Shown: positions 37,648 to 45,923 of the stretch, one piece after another | How the letters are laid out: each line of letters starts with the position of its first letter | How positions within the stretch are numbered: position 1 is the stretch's first letter | NCBI GenBank assembly: GCA_017399445.1 | Contig: JAFQCM010000073.1 | Coordinates: 1-47,928 of the forward strand | Length of the DNA stretch: 47,928 nucleotides | Reading direction: 5' to 3' | DNA from: Lachnospiraceae bacterium | GTDB taxonomy: Bacteria > Bacillota > Clostridia > Lachnospirales > Lachnospiraceae | Position numbers and translations under genes: made by a program | Notes under the pieces: generated by a model | The model's database searches: none | Told to the model about the DNA's origin: nothing | What the model saw: the letters and a program-made list of their open reading frames with translations, nothing else

Positions 37648-38134
37648 ACACTTTTCTTGGAGCAATATTATACATTGCATCTACGATTTCCTGGTTTAAT
37701 TCCATTAACACCCTGTACTGTATTTCTTTTCCATGATAAATTACCGTATAACTTGGTTTTCCTGTATTACTTGTAAGATCAATTTTTTTCAAGGATTTGT
37801 TTTTATATTCATTTAAATGTTCTGAATTAGTAGGGGCTACCAAATCAATTTTTTCCATTGCCATATTAATCACAGGCTTTCTTTTTTGTTTTCCAATAAT
37901 TTTATCTACACTTAATTCACCGCCTACATATAAATATTCATATTCTAAGTCTGTCTTTCCTCTTACTACAAAAAAGATAGCTCCAAAAACCACCATTCCC
38001 AGTATAGTAAATGGATTTCCCAATAATGTGAGCACGAGACATGCTCCTGTTAAACCAATCAATAATGACTTTGCCAATACCATTCCAAAAGATGGTCTTC
38101 TTTTTATCAATAGTTCCGTATACGCTTCGCTCAT
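37622..38134 (-). CDS. Small membrane protein of unknown function
   Basis: 170 residues. Two hydrophobic helices (about 17-38 and 42-60) are followed by a cytosolic beta-rich domain (about 65-165) with YEYLYVGGELSVDKIIGKQKRK, an arrangement like small PH-type domains. I recall a Lachnospiraceae family of this shape (possibly DUF6106) but cannot confirm it. The ATG follows AGGAGG. A TATAAT at 38197-38202 is the likely -10 box. The last residues, VTVQSKL, are encoded by the palindromic element that overlaps the 3-prime end. Confidence 0.7.
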   Translation of the reverse strand: MSEAYTELLIKRRPSFGMVLAKSLLIGLTGACLVLTLLGNPFTILGMVVFGAIFFVVRGKTDLEYEYLYVGGELSVDKIIGKQKRKPVINMAMEKIDLVAPTNSEHLNEYKNKSLKKIDLTSNTGKPSYTVIYHGKEIQYRVLMELNQEIVDAMYNIAPRKVFVTVQSKL

Positions 38135-38283
38135 TTTTCTTCCTCCTAATATAAAATCCGTATTAGTTTCAAGCGAAAAACTAACACATAACTATGATTA
38201 TACCAAACCAGAAAAATATTTAAAGTGTTTTTTCTTTTGTTTATCACTTTTCATAATTTTTTTATTTTTTCCGCTTTCATATA

Positions 38284-38292
38284 TGTTATACT
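38284..38292 (+). promoter_or_regulatory. Extended -10 promoter of the 231-residue membrane protein gene
   Basis: TGTTATACT is an extended -10 box (TG at 38284-38285, TATACT at 38287-38292). No good -35 is visible 17 bases upstream, where the sequence is T-rich. It lies about 85 bases before the start codon. Confidence 0.5.
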
Positions 38293-38375
38293 AAAATTCA
38301 AATGATGTTGGGGTCAAAAGATACTTTGCCTTGGTATCATTCGAAATCTATTTTTTACATATATGGAGGTTTGAT

Positions 38376-39071
38376 ATGAAGGATAAAGATACTGTTTTTT
38401 CAAAAATATGTTTCAAGGAACTTTCTTTTGAAAGAAAACTGGAATATTTATGGGATTATTATAAATTTCATTTTTTTGGTTCACTGTTAGTTCTAATTCT
38501 TCTTATTGGAGGCATCCTTATCTGGCAGGAAAATTCCAAGCCAGACATTTTAAATGGTTATCTTTTAAATACCAACTGGGGAGATGATTTGGCCGCAGAA
38601 CTTTTAAAAGATTTTGCAGATGCCAAAGGCTACGATCTAGACCAGGGAAATGCTTATTTTAATAGTTCTGTTTTTATTGATACCGATATTAAGGACCAGA
38701 TGAGCACTGTGGCTTATACCAAAGTTATGACTGATTTAGATATGAAGGAAATTGATTTCTTCTTCTGCAACCAGGAAATGTTTGAATACTTTGGAGAAAA
38801 AGAAACTTTTCTTGATTTAAGCCAAAATATGCCGGAAGAATTTTTAAATAAGTTCCAGGATAAGTTAATAACAACAGATATTTATGACGAAAATGGGAAT
38901 GTTACCAATACTTACATTGCTGGTATGGATATCAGCGATGCGCCTATTCTTATAAAAATGCAGGAGGAACGAAAACTTTATGAAGATGACCAGGTACTCC
39001 TTACACTTCCTTATAATACCACCCGGTTAGATAAAGTAATGGAATTTATAGAGTTTTTGTACGGAGAGTAA
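38376..39071 (+). CDS. Single-pass membrane protein with an extracytoplasmic domain, unknown function
   Basis: 231 residues from ATG at 38376, seven bases after GGAGG; an in-frame ATG at 38331 has no binding site. About 30 cytosolic residues with a short amphipathic part (SFERKLEYLWDYYKFHFFG) precede one membrane helix (about 31-52). The remaining 175 residues lie outside and resemble a small alpha/beta ligand-binding fold, but I recognise no motif. The gene stands alone and converges on groL at a shared terminator. Confidence 0.7.
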   Translation: MKDKDTVFSKICFKELSFERKLEYLWDYYKFHFFGSLLVLILLIGGILIWQENSKPDILNGYLLNTNWGDDLAAELLKDFADAKGYDLDQGNAYFNSSVFIDTDIKDQMSTVAYTKVMTDLDMKEIDFFFCNQEMFEYFGEKETFLDLSQNMPEEFLNKFQDKLITTDIYDENGNVTNTYIAGMDISDAPILIKMQEERKLYEDDQVLLTLPYNTTRLDKVMEFIEFLYGE

Positions 39072-39116
39072 ACTTCCTTTTACAGTATAGCCACGTGCGC
39101 CGCTGGACGCACAAAC

Positions 39117-39160
39117 AACAAGCCACTGACGGTTTCACTTCTTACCGCCAGTGGCTTGTT
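39117..39160. terminator. Bidirectional terminator between the membrane protein gene and groL
   Basis: CAAGCCACTGACGG (39119-39132) and CCGCCAGTGGCTTG (39145-39158) pair with one A-C mismatch over a 12-base loop. AACAA and TTGTTTATTT flank the stem, so it works best on the plus strand but can serve both. Confidence 0.8.
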
Positions 39161-39185
39161 TATTTATGTGAATTTTCTCTTTTAA

Positions 39186-40826
<1,641 letters not shown>

Positions 40827-40882
40827 TTATTTCTCTTTACTATAATTTCTAACTATTATTTATGATAAATCTTCTAATCTAA

Positions 40883-41170
40883 TTAATCTTCAACGATTGC
40901 TACAATATCGTTTTGTCTTACCACAATATATTCATCTTCGCCAAGTTTTACTTCTGTTCCTGCATATTTAGAGTAGATAACTTTATCTCCAACTTTTACT
41001 TGCATTGTAACATCTTTTCCATCAACTACACCACCTGGACCTACTGCAATTACTTCTGCCTGCTGTGGCTTTTCTTTTGTCTGTCCTGGTAATACGATAC
41101 CGGATTTTGTTGTTTCCTCTGCTTCTAACTGTTTTAAAACTACTTTGTCACCTAATGGTACTAATTTCAT
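40883..41170 (-). CDS. groS: Co-chaperonin GroES (10 kDa subunit)
   Basis: 95 residues, the lid of the GroEL chamber. It opens with MKLVPLGDKVVLKQLEAEETTKSGIVLP, whose mobile loop contacts GroEL, and ends with EYIVVRQNDIVAIVED. The ATG follows AGGAGG. First gene of the groS-groL operon, directly downstream of a perfect CIRCE operator. Confidence 0.99.
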   Translation of the reverse strand: MKLVPLGDKVVLKQLEAEETTKSGIVLPGQTKEKPQQAEVIAVGPGGVVDGKDVTMQVKVGDKVIYSKYAGTEVKLGEDEYIVVRQNDIVAIVED

Positions 41171-41217
41171 TTTTGTATCCTCCTTTATATCTTTCCTTTA
41201 TTATCTAAATCATTTTA

Positions 41218-41244
41218 TTAGCACTCATTAACCTCGAGTGCTAA
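41218..41244 (-). promoter_or_regulatory. CIRCE operator (HrcA binding site)
   Basis: TTAGCACTC (41218-41226), nine bases, GAGTGCTAA (41236-41244): a perfect match to the CIRCE consensus. It lies between the promoter and groS, so HrcA should repress the operon until heat or misfolded protein titrates GroEL. Confidence 0.97.
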
Positions 41245-41255
41245 CCGATAGTCAT

Positions 41256-41283
41256 ATATTATCACTTTGAGGTCATTCTGCAA
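41256..41283 (-). promoter_or_regulatory. Sigma-A promoter of groS-groL
   Basis: The minus strand has TTGCAG (41278-41283), a 16-base spacer and TAATAT (41256-41261), placed so that transcription starts at the edge of CIRCE. Confidence 0.75.
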
Positions 41284-41509
41284 CGCTATTTATTCGAATT
41301 TATTCGCATTTATATTCATTTATTCATATTTAGCTCTTTTTTTCTCTCTTTTTCTCATGTTTTGCGTTTATTTGTGATTTTATATATTTTTTAGAAACTG
41401 TTTACTGTTTTTACATTTCTTCCTATTATATGTAAATTTTACATAAAATATACGTTTCTTTTTTATGTCCTAGTACATCACACAATTAATTTCTCATCAA
41501 AATGCAATA
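41284..41509. other. AT-rich spacer between groS promoter and thioesterase gene
   Basis: No coding region is supported here. At 41289-41332 the heptamer ATTTATTC and close variants recur several times, and TATGTAAA/TTTTACATA near 41440 forms a weak palindrome. The stretch may act as an upstream A+T-rich promoter element for groS or simply as degenerate spacer. Confidence 0.5.
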
Positions 41510-41932
41510 CTAGTCTTCTTTATATAATGCCTTTTCCATCATCTGATAAATTTCCGGTTTTTCTTTCTTCATATTCATAGGACGCAACTCTTTTGAAACC
41601 ATTCCATGAACAGTACTTCCTGTATTTAAAAGAACTCCGTCACTTTCCCGGTATACTTTATAGGAAAATTCTGCTTTTACCATGGTTAATTTTGTCAGTG
41701 TTGTTTCTATAATTACAACATCTTCGTACCTTGCTGCCTTGATATATTTACACTGAAGCTCTAATAATGGAAACATCACTCCCTGTTCTTCTATTTCTGT
41801 ATAGGTCATTCCCATTGATTTAATAAAATCTGTTCTACCTGCTTCATACCAGATAGGGTAATTCGAGTGATGGACAATGGCCATCTGGTCTGTTTCTGCG
41901 TATCTTACAGTTAACTTTGTTTTTGTAATCAT
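41510..41932 (-). CDS. Acyl-CoA thioesterase, hotdog fold (YbgC/FadM type)
   Basis: 140 residues. The N-terminal YAETDQMAIVHHSNYPIWYEAGRTDFI carries the catalytic Asp of the 4-hydroxybenzoyl-CoA thioesterase-like hotdog family, followed by the helix and the antiparallel sheet. It hydrolyses short or branched acyl-CoA esters in the cytosol; the substrate is not evident. The ATG follows AAGGAAG. It lies 64 bases after the thiE/tenI-like gene and may be read through from the thi operon, though no functional link to thiamine is known. Confidence 0.88.
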   Translation of the reverse strand: MITKTKLTVRYAETDQMAIVHHSNYPIWYEAGRTDFIKSMGMTYTEIEEQGVMFPLLELQCKYIKAARYEDVVIIETTLTKLTMVKAEFSYKVYRESDGVLLNTGSTVHGMVSKELRPMNMKKEKPEIYQMMEKALYKED

Positions 41933-41996
41933 GTCATGCTTCCTTTCTATAATAAATGAGTATAATCAGGTGTTCCTGCACACCAGAGATTCTTTT

Positions 41997-42566
41997 TTAC
42001 AATTTCATGTAATAAGACATCCGGCATTCTCCTGCTGCCCCTGCACTTCTTACCATATGGGTATTTTCCTCTGTGATTCCTCCAATTCCATAAACGGGAA
42101 TTGGTACACTTTCACAAACTTCTTTTAAAAACTCCAGTCCCCTGCCCGGCAGTCCCCGTTTACAATCAGTTTCAAAAATATGTCCGGCAGTTACATAAGT
42201 GGCTCCCAGACGATAAGCCTCAATTGCTTCCTCTATGCTGTGAATGGATGCACCTATGGTATCATACCAGTCCAAAGATTGAAAATTTTGTTTTAATGCC
42301 TGTAATGGCAAATGGATTTTCTTTACCTGCAAATTTTCCGCCACTTCAAAAAAACTATGAAGAACACACTCAATTCCTTCTTCTTTACACACCAAAAGCA
42401 CCTTCTTTGCCAGATTTTCATACTCTGTGCCGGTTAGTTCCTTTTCTCTTAAAATTAGAATATCCGGCTTATCATATTTTGCCATTCGCTTGATTTGTTC
42501 TGTTAACGGATATTCTGAAAGTTTTGCCGCTGTCACTGCCACTTTTTTATACAAACACATAATCAT
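41997..42566 (-). CDS. Thiamine phosphate synthase/TenI family protein
   Basis: 189 residues, a TIM barrel of the ThiE/TenI family. LILREKEL, GASIHSIEEAIEAYRLGATYVTAGHIFET and VYGIGGITEEN match the family. The segment that in ThiE reads as an Asn-Asp-Arg motif and DGVHLGQ is altered here (VLHSFFEVA and KKIHLPLQ), so it may be a TenI-like thiazole aromatase or a diverged ThiE. The C-terminus stops early, after GECRMSYYMKL. It overlaps thiH by about 20 bases, and no clear binding site is seen, so translation is probably coupled. Last gene of the thiazole operon. Confidence 0.8.
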   Translation of the reverse strand: MIMCLYKKVAVTAAKLSEYPLTEQIKRMAKYDKPDILILREKELTGTEYENLAKKVLLVCKEEGIECVLHSFFEVAENLQVKKIHLPLQALKQNFQSLDWYDTIGASIHSIEEAIEAYRLGATYVTAGHIFETDCKRGLPGRGLEFLKEVCESVPIPVYGIGGITEENTHMVRSAGAAGECRMSYYMKL

Positions 42567-43698
42567 TCATAACAGGCTGTAATCCTTTTTCTTTGATTGC
42601 TGCCACCACTTCATCTACATTTCTGTTATCTGCAATCTCAAACTGGTCATCGCCCTGTTCTCCTTCCTCCATATGTCCACCAATTCCAGTACTGACTCCT
42701 GCTGAAATTTTTGTAGCAGCCAGTCCGATGACATTATCACGGAATCCTGCTCGCTCTCTAGTGGAAATAGTCATTCCTGCAAAAGGCATAAAGATACGGT
42801 AAGCACACATTACTTGCAACAACTCCTTTTCATGGACATCCTTGGGGTTAATTTTATCATTATTAATAATAGGACGTAATCTTGGACAAGAAAATGAAAT
42901 TTCTGCATGAGGATATTTCTTTTGTATCAGATAGGCATGGATTCCCGTAGCAAAAGCATCTTTTCTGAAATCATCCAGTCCTAACAAGGCTGCAAAGGCA
43001 ACTCCTCTCATTCCACCCATTAATGCTCTTTCCTGAGCATTGATTCGATATGGAAATACTCGTTTATGTCCGGATAAATGCAGTGTTTCATATTTATCCG
43101 AATTATATGTTTCCTGAAAGACTGTTACAAAATCTGCACCACATTGATGAAGATATTCATACTCTTCTACATTCATAGGGTATACTTCAAGTCCTACCAT
43201 TTTGAAGTATTTTTTTGCAATTTTACAGGCTTCTCCAATATAAGTTACATCGGACATCCCCCTGCTTTCCCCAGTAAGAATCAGTATTTCTTCTAAACCT
43301 GTTTTGGCAATTGCTTCCATTTCTCTTTCTATTCCCTGCATATCCAATTTGGCACGGCGTATCTGATTGTGACAGTTAAACCCACAATAGACACAATAAT
43401 TTTCACAATAATTAGAAATGTAAAGTGGTGTAAATAAATAGACCGAATTCCCAAAATGTTTTCTGGTTTCTAACTGAGCTCTTTTTGCCATTTCCTCCAG
43501 AAAAGGTGCTGCTGCTGGTGACAATAGAGCCCCAAAATCTCTTGGGCTTAAATTTTCTTTTTCCAAAGCACATCTTACATCTTCATTGGTAAAATCATTG
43601 TAATCATATGCTTCCATCGCCTCTAATGTCTGTTCCATGATCCGGGATGAAATCTGCTCCATCCCTTCCATATATTCCATATGATTTGTTCTTTCCAT
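42547..43698 (-). CDS. thiH: 2-iminoacetate synthase (radical SAM)
   Basis: 383 residues. The 4Fe-4S motif is Cys98-x3-Cys102-x2-Cys105 (CENYCVYCGFN). It cleaves tyrosine to dehydroglycine (2-iminoacetate) and p-cresol, providing the glycine-derived part of the thiazole ring under anaerobic conditions. The sequence LILTGESRGMS and the C-terminal biotin/thiamine-synthase-associated region are typical. The start follows AGGGAGAAG, 13 bases after thiG. Use of ThiH instead of the oxygen-dependent ThiO fits an anaerobe. Confidence 0.95.
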   Translation of the reverse strand: MERTNHMEYMEGMEQISSRIMEQTLEAMEAYDYNDFTNEDVRCALEKENLSPRDFGALLSPAAAPFLEEMAKRAQLETRKHFGNSVYLFTPLYISNYCENYCVYCGFNCHNQIRRAKLDMQGIEREMEAIAKTGLEEILILTGESRGMSDVTYIGEACKIAKKYFKMVGLEVYPMNVEEYEYLHQCGADFVTVFQETYNSDKYETLHLSGHKRVFPYRINAQERALMGGMRGVAFAALLGLDDFRKDAFATGIHAYLIQKKYPHAEISFSCPRLRPIINNDKINPKDVHEKELLQVMCAYRIFMPFAGMTISTRERAGFRDNVIGLAATKISAGVSTGIGGHMEEGEQGDDQFEIADNRNVDEVVAAIKEKGLQPVMNDYVFV

Positions 43699-43711
43699 AA
43701 TCTTCTCCCTT

Positions 43712-44482
43712 TTACTCCTGCAAAAATCCGGTTAATGGTGAAGATGCTGCACTTCCACTGGAAAGTACACGTCCTAACCCCGAAAGATATGCTGATCTTC
43801 CTGCTTCGATGGCACTTTTAAAAGCACCTGCCATAGCTACAATATCTCCTGCGGTAGCAATGGCTGTATTTGCCATTACCGCTGCCGCTCCCATTTCCAT
43901 TACTTCACATGCCTGGGATGGACGCCCAATTCCTGCATCTACAATGACAGGAAGGTCAATTTCTTCTATTAATATTTTAATAAACTCTTTGGTTACCAGC
44001 CCTTTATTAGAACCAATTGGTGCTGCTAAAGGCATTACTGCTGATGCTCCTACATTTACTAAATCCCTTGCCACATTTAAATCAGGATACATATATGGCA
44101 TTACGATAAAGCCTTCTTTTGCAAGAATTTCTGTAGCTTTGATGGTTTCCGAATTATCCGGTAACAAATACTTGCTGTCTCTGATTACTTCTACTTTTAC
44201 AAAATCTCCGCAGCCAATTTCTCTTGCCAGTCTAGCAATTCTAACTGCTTCTTCTGCATTTCTCGCTCCAGAAGTATTTGGAAGCAAAGTAACACCTTCT
44301 GGGATATAATCCAGGATATTTCCCTCTCCCTCAGAATTTGCTCTTCTAAGAGCCAGAGTAATCATTTGTGCCCCTGCATGTTTTACTGCTGCATCAATTA
44401 ATTCTACATTATATTTTCCTGAGCCCAATATAAATCTGGATTCAAATTCATGTCCGCCAATGACTAATTTATCTTGTTTCAT
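43712..44482 (-). CDS. thiG: Thiazole synthase
   Basis: 256 residues from ATG at 44482 ([24 protein letters not shown]), which follows GAGAGGAAA; an upstream extension would cross the repeat between thiF and thiG. ThiG condenses deoxyxylulose 5-phosphate, ThiS thiocarboxylate and dehydroglycine to form the thiazole ring. The Schiff-base Lys lies in DFVKVEVI, and the phosphate loop is at [13 protein letters not shown] and VIVDAGIG. Part of thiS-F-G-H-E. Confidence 0.96.
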   Translation of the reverse strand: MKQDKLVIGGHEFESRFILGSGKYNVELIDAAVKHAGAQMITLALRRANSEGEGNILDYIPEGVTLLPNTSGARNAEEAVRIARLAREIGCGDFVKVEVIRDSKYLLPDNSETIKATEILAKEGFIVMPYMYPDLNVARDLVNVGASAVMPLAAPIGSNKGLVTKEFIKILIEEIDLPVIVDAGIGRPSQACEVMEMGAAAVMANTAIATAGDIVAMAGAFKSAIEAGRSAYLSGLGRVLSSGSAASSPLTGFLQE

Positions 44483-44504
44483 GCTGTTTCCTCTCTTCCT
44501 AAAA

Positions 44505-44610
44505 TGTAACAGTTCAACCCACGCCATTGGCAAAGACTCCCTAACGTGCTTTCCGTTGCTACGCAACTAATCTTTGCTCATATACAGGCGTTTCGCTCAT
44601 GATATGTTAC
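44505..44610. repeat. Palindromic repeat inserted between thiF and thiG
   Basis: The 124-base thiF-thiG gap is bounded by TGTAACA (44505-44511) and TGTTAC (44605-44610). Inside, GTTGC/GCAAC (around 44554-44566) and CAAAG/CTTTG stems can nest, giving a multi-branched fold. The thiF stop codon (44607-44609) lies within the terminal GTTAC. Other thi genes here are spaced 0-13 bases, so this gap looks like an insertion. Its ends resemble those of the element at 37500-37647. Confidence 0.55.
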
Positions 44611-45227
44611 TCTAAAATAAGTCGTATCACCATATTTGCCTGATGTCCTGCACATATACTAACTCTGGGGGATAAAAGTCCCATTCCTGCATATGCATCA
44701 CTAATTTCATCTCCACATACATAGAAATTATTCATTTTCCTTTTTGTTTGAATCAGGTTACTGTTTCCATATCCAGCCATACCGGAACCGGATACCAGAA
44801 TGGTTTCCGGTGAATGTTCCAACACAGAATTTACTAATAATGCTTTATATTCCGGATTGTCAAAAGCTTCACAAAGAATTTTTTCTCCTTTGAAAAGTTC
44901 TGTTACATTCTCTTCTGTTACCTTTGCAGTTACTGTTTCCACCTGAATATAAGGGTTAACTTCTTCTATCATTTCTTTTAATGCTTCTGTTTTCAATTTT
45001 CCTATATGTGAAATCCGGTAAGCCTGCCTGTTTAAATTTGTAATATCCACCCTGTCAAAATCAATTAACTTCAGGGTTCCTATGCCACTTCTTGCTAACA
45101 TTAAAGCAATATTAGAACCAAGACCTCCCAAGCCTGCAATACACACTCTAGCACTTTTTAGCTTCTTATAAACTTCTTTGGAAAACCTTTGATCCATGGC
45201 ATCTTCTAACTGTTGTTGTGTTACCAT
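44607..45227 (-). CDS. thiF: ThiF family ThiS adenylyltransferase
   Basis: 206 residues, the short clostridial form. The Rossmann ATP-binding GLGGLGSNIALMLARSGIG (about 31-49) and the DFDRVDITNLNRQ motif with catalytic Arg/Asp follow the E1/ThiF family. It adenylates the Gly-Gly tail of ThiS before sulfur transfer. It starts two bases from the thiS stop, and the GGAGGAGG encoding the ThiS glycine tail is its ribosome binding site. Classical Zn-binding CxxC pairs are not seen. Confidence 0.93.
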   Translation of the reverse strand: MVTQQQLEDAMDQRFSKEVYKKLKSARVCIAGLGGLGSNIALMLARSGIGTLKLIDFDRVDITNLNRQAYRISHIGKLKTEALKEMIEEVNPYIQVETVTAKVTEENVTELFKGEKILCEAFDNPEYKALLVNSVLEHSPETILVSGSGMAGYGNSNLIQTKRKMNNFYVCGDEISDAYAGMGLLSPRVSICAGHQANMVIRLILE

Positions 45228-45425
45228 TTAGCCTCCTCCTACGAAACTTACAATTTCTATAGTATCTGCTTCTGTTATAATTACTTCTTCATAACTTTTC
45301 TTTGGTATAATACTTCCATTTCGTTCTATTGCCACTCTTCTGCTGTCATATCCTGCCTCTGTAAGGTATTCCATAATCGTTTTTCCTGCTGCATTAGTTA
45401 CTTCTTCTCCGTTAATTTTTGCCAT
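45228..45425 (-). CDS. thiS: Sulfur carrier protein ThiS
   Basis: 65 residues with the ubiquitin-like fold pattern, ending FVGGG. The Gly-Gly tail receives AMP from ThiF and then sulfur as thiocarboxylate for the thiazole ring. The ATG follows AAGGGAG. First gene of the thiazole operon, behind a leader with a promoter, an intrinsic terminator and tandem repeats. Confidence 0.94.
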   Translation of the reverse strand: MAKINGEEVTNAAGKTIMEYLTEAGYDSRRVAIERNGSIIPKKSYEEVIITEADTIEIVSFVGGG

Positions 45426-45467
45426 ATATTGCTCCCTTCCAAAATGCTATCATATTTTCTTTTCCCT

Positions 45468-45537
45468 TTGCTAATCTATTGTTTCCTCTAGTACTACAGA
45501 TTTGCCAGTATATTGTTTCTTCTGGTACTCTACAGAT
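45468..45537 (-). repeat. Tandem 34/36-base repeats in the thi leader
   Basis: Copies at 45468-45501 and 45502-45537 abut directly and differ at about eight positions plus a two-base gap. In the minus-strand RNA each can form a short stem: CCAG with CTGG in one, CTAG with TTAG in the other. The second base pair changes from C-G to U-A, a compensatory change. The loops are A-rich and nearly the same. This points to a repeated RNA fold between the terminator and thiS. Confidence 0.7.
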
Positions 45538-45554
45538 GTGATACCGGATTTGAA

Positions 45555-45612
45555 ACAAAAAAGGTTACATGAAGGTAACTACACCCGTGGTGGTGTACCC
45601 CTTCATGCAACC
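45555..45612 (-). terminator. Leader terminator (candidate attenuator) of the thi operon
   Basis: In the minus-strand RNA a 13-bp outer stem (45600-45612 with 45563-45575, one G-U pair), with an inner UACACC/GGUGUA stem, is followed by six U residues. It starts about 20 bases after the expected transcription start and lies about 130 bases before thiS. Unless overridden it should stop transcription before the operon. The elements of a TPP riboswitch (CUGAGA, CCUGAUCUGG) are absent. Confidence 0.85.
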
Positions 45613-45632
45613 CTTGTCACACTCTGAATTGA

Positions 45633-45661
45633 ATTATATCTGATTTTTTTGTAGATTGCAA
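45633..45661 (-). promoter_or_regulatory. Consensus sigma-A promoter of the thi operon
   Basis: The minus strand has TTGCAA (45656-45661), a 17-base spacer and a perfect TATAAT (45633-45638). It is unusually strong for a biosynthetic operon, which suits control by the terminator just downstream. Confidence 0.8.
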
Positions 45662-45695
45662 TACTTTTATTTAAATTTTACGAACCCTGAATTTT

Positions 45696-45740
45696 GTTAC
45701 GTTACTGTACACAGTATGCTGTGTATAGTAACCTTTCTGT
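45696..45740. repeat. Palindrome with GTTAC ends upstream of the rpn-like gene
   Basis: GTTACTGTACACAG (45701-45714) and CTGTGTATAGTAAC (45719-45732) form a 14-bp stem with one mismatch and a four-base loop. Extra GTTAC (45696-45700) and a nearby TGTTAC (45739-45744) flank it. Its GTTACTGT core recurs in the 37500-37647 element. It may terminate or insulate transcription between the divergent thi and rpn promoters. Confidence 0.6.
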
Positions 45741-45772
45741 TACACATACCATCTCTTTCTTTAAAAGAGGCA

Positions 45773-45801
45773 TTGACATCCTTCTACAAAAGACTTAAAA
45801 T
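45773..45801 (+). promoter_or_regulatory. Sigma-A promoter of the rpn-like gene
   Basis: TTGACA (45773-45778), a 17-base spacer, then TAAAAT (45796-45801), about 120 bases upstream of the start codon. Confidence 0.75.
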
Positions 45802-45871
45802 AAAATCACATATCTGGGAATTATCTTAATCTGTTCGGTTAACTATCCCCCCATATGAAAAATTAAATATG

Positions 45872-45903
45872 GCGGATGGAAACCTGCATATGACTTCATC
45901 CGC
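45872..45903 (+). other. Hairpin just before the rpn ribosome binding site
   Basis: GCGGATG (45872-45878) and CATCCGC (45897-45903) form a perfect 7-bp stem over 18 bases. It ends about eight bases before AGGAGG, close enough to influence ribosome access to a potentially toxic nuclease. Confidence 0.5.
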
Positions 45904-45923
45904 TAAACTTAGGAGGAATGCAT

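Noticed and set aside
41284..41332. Regulatory iteron array in the ATTTATTC repeats
   Set aside because: The repeats are irregular in spacing and very AT-rich; low complexity explains them better.
45426..45661. TPP riboswitch upstream of thiS
   Set aside because: The conserved CUGAGA and CCUGAUCUGG elements are missing on the minus strand.
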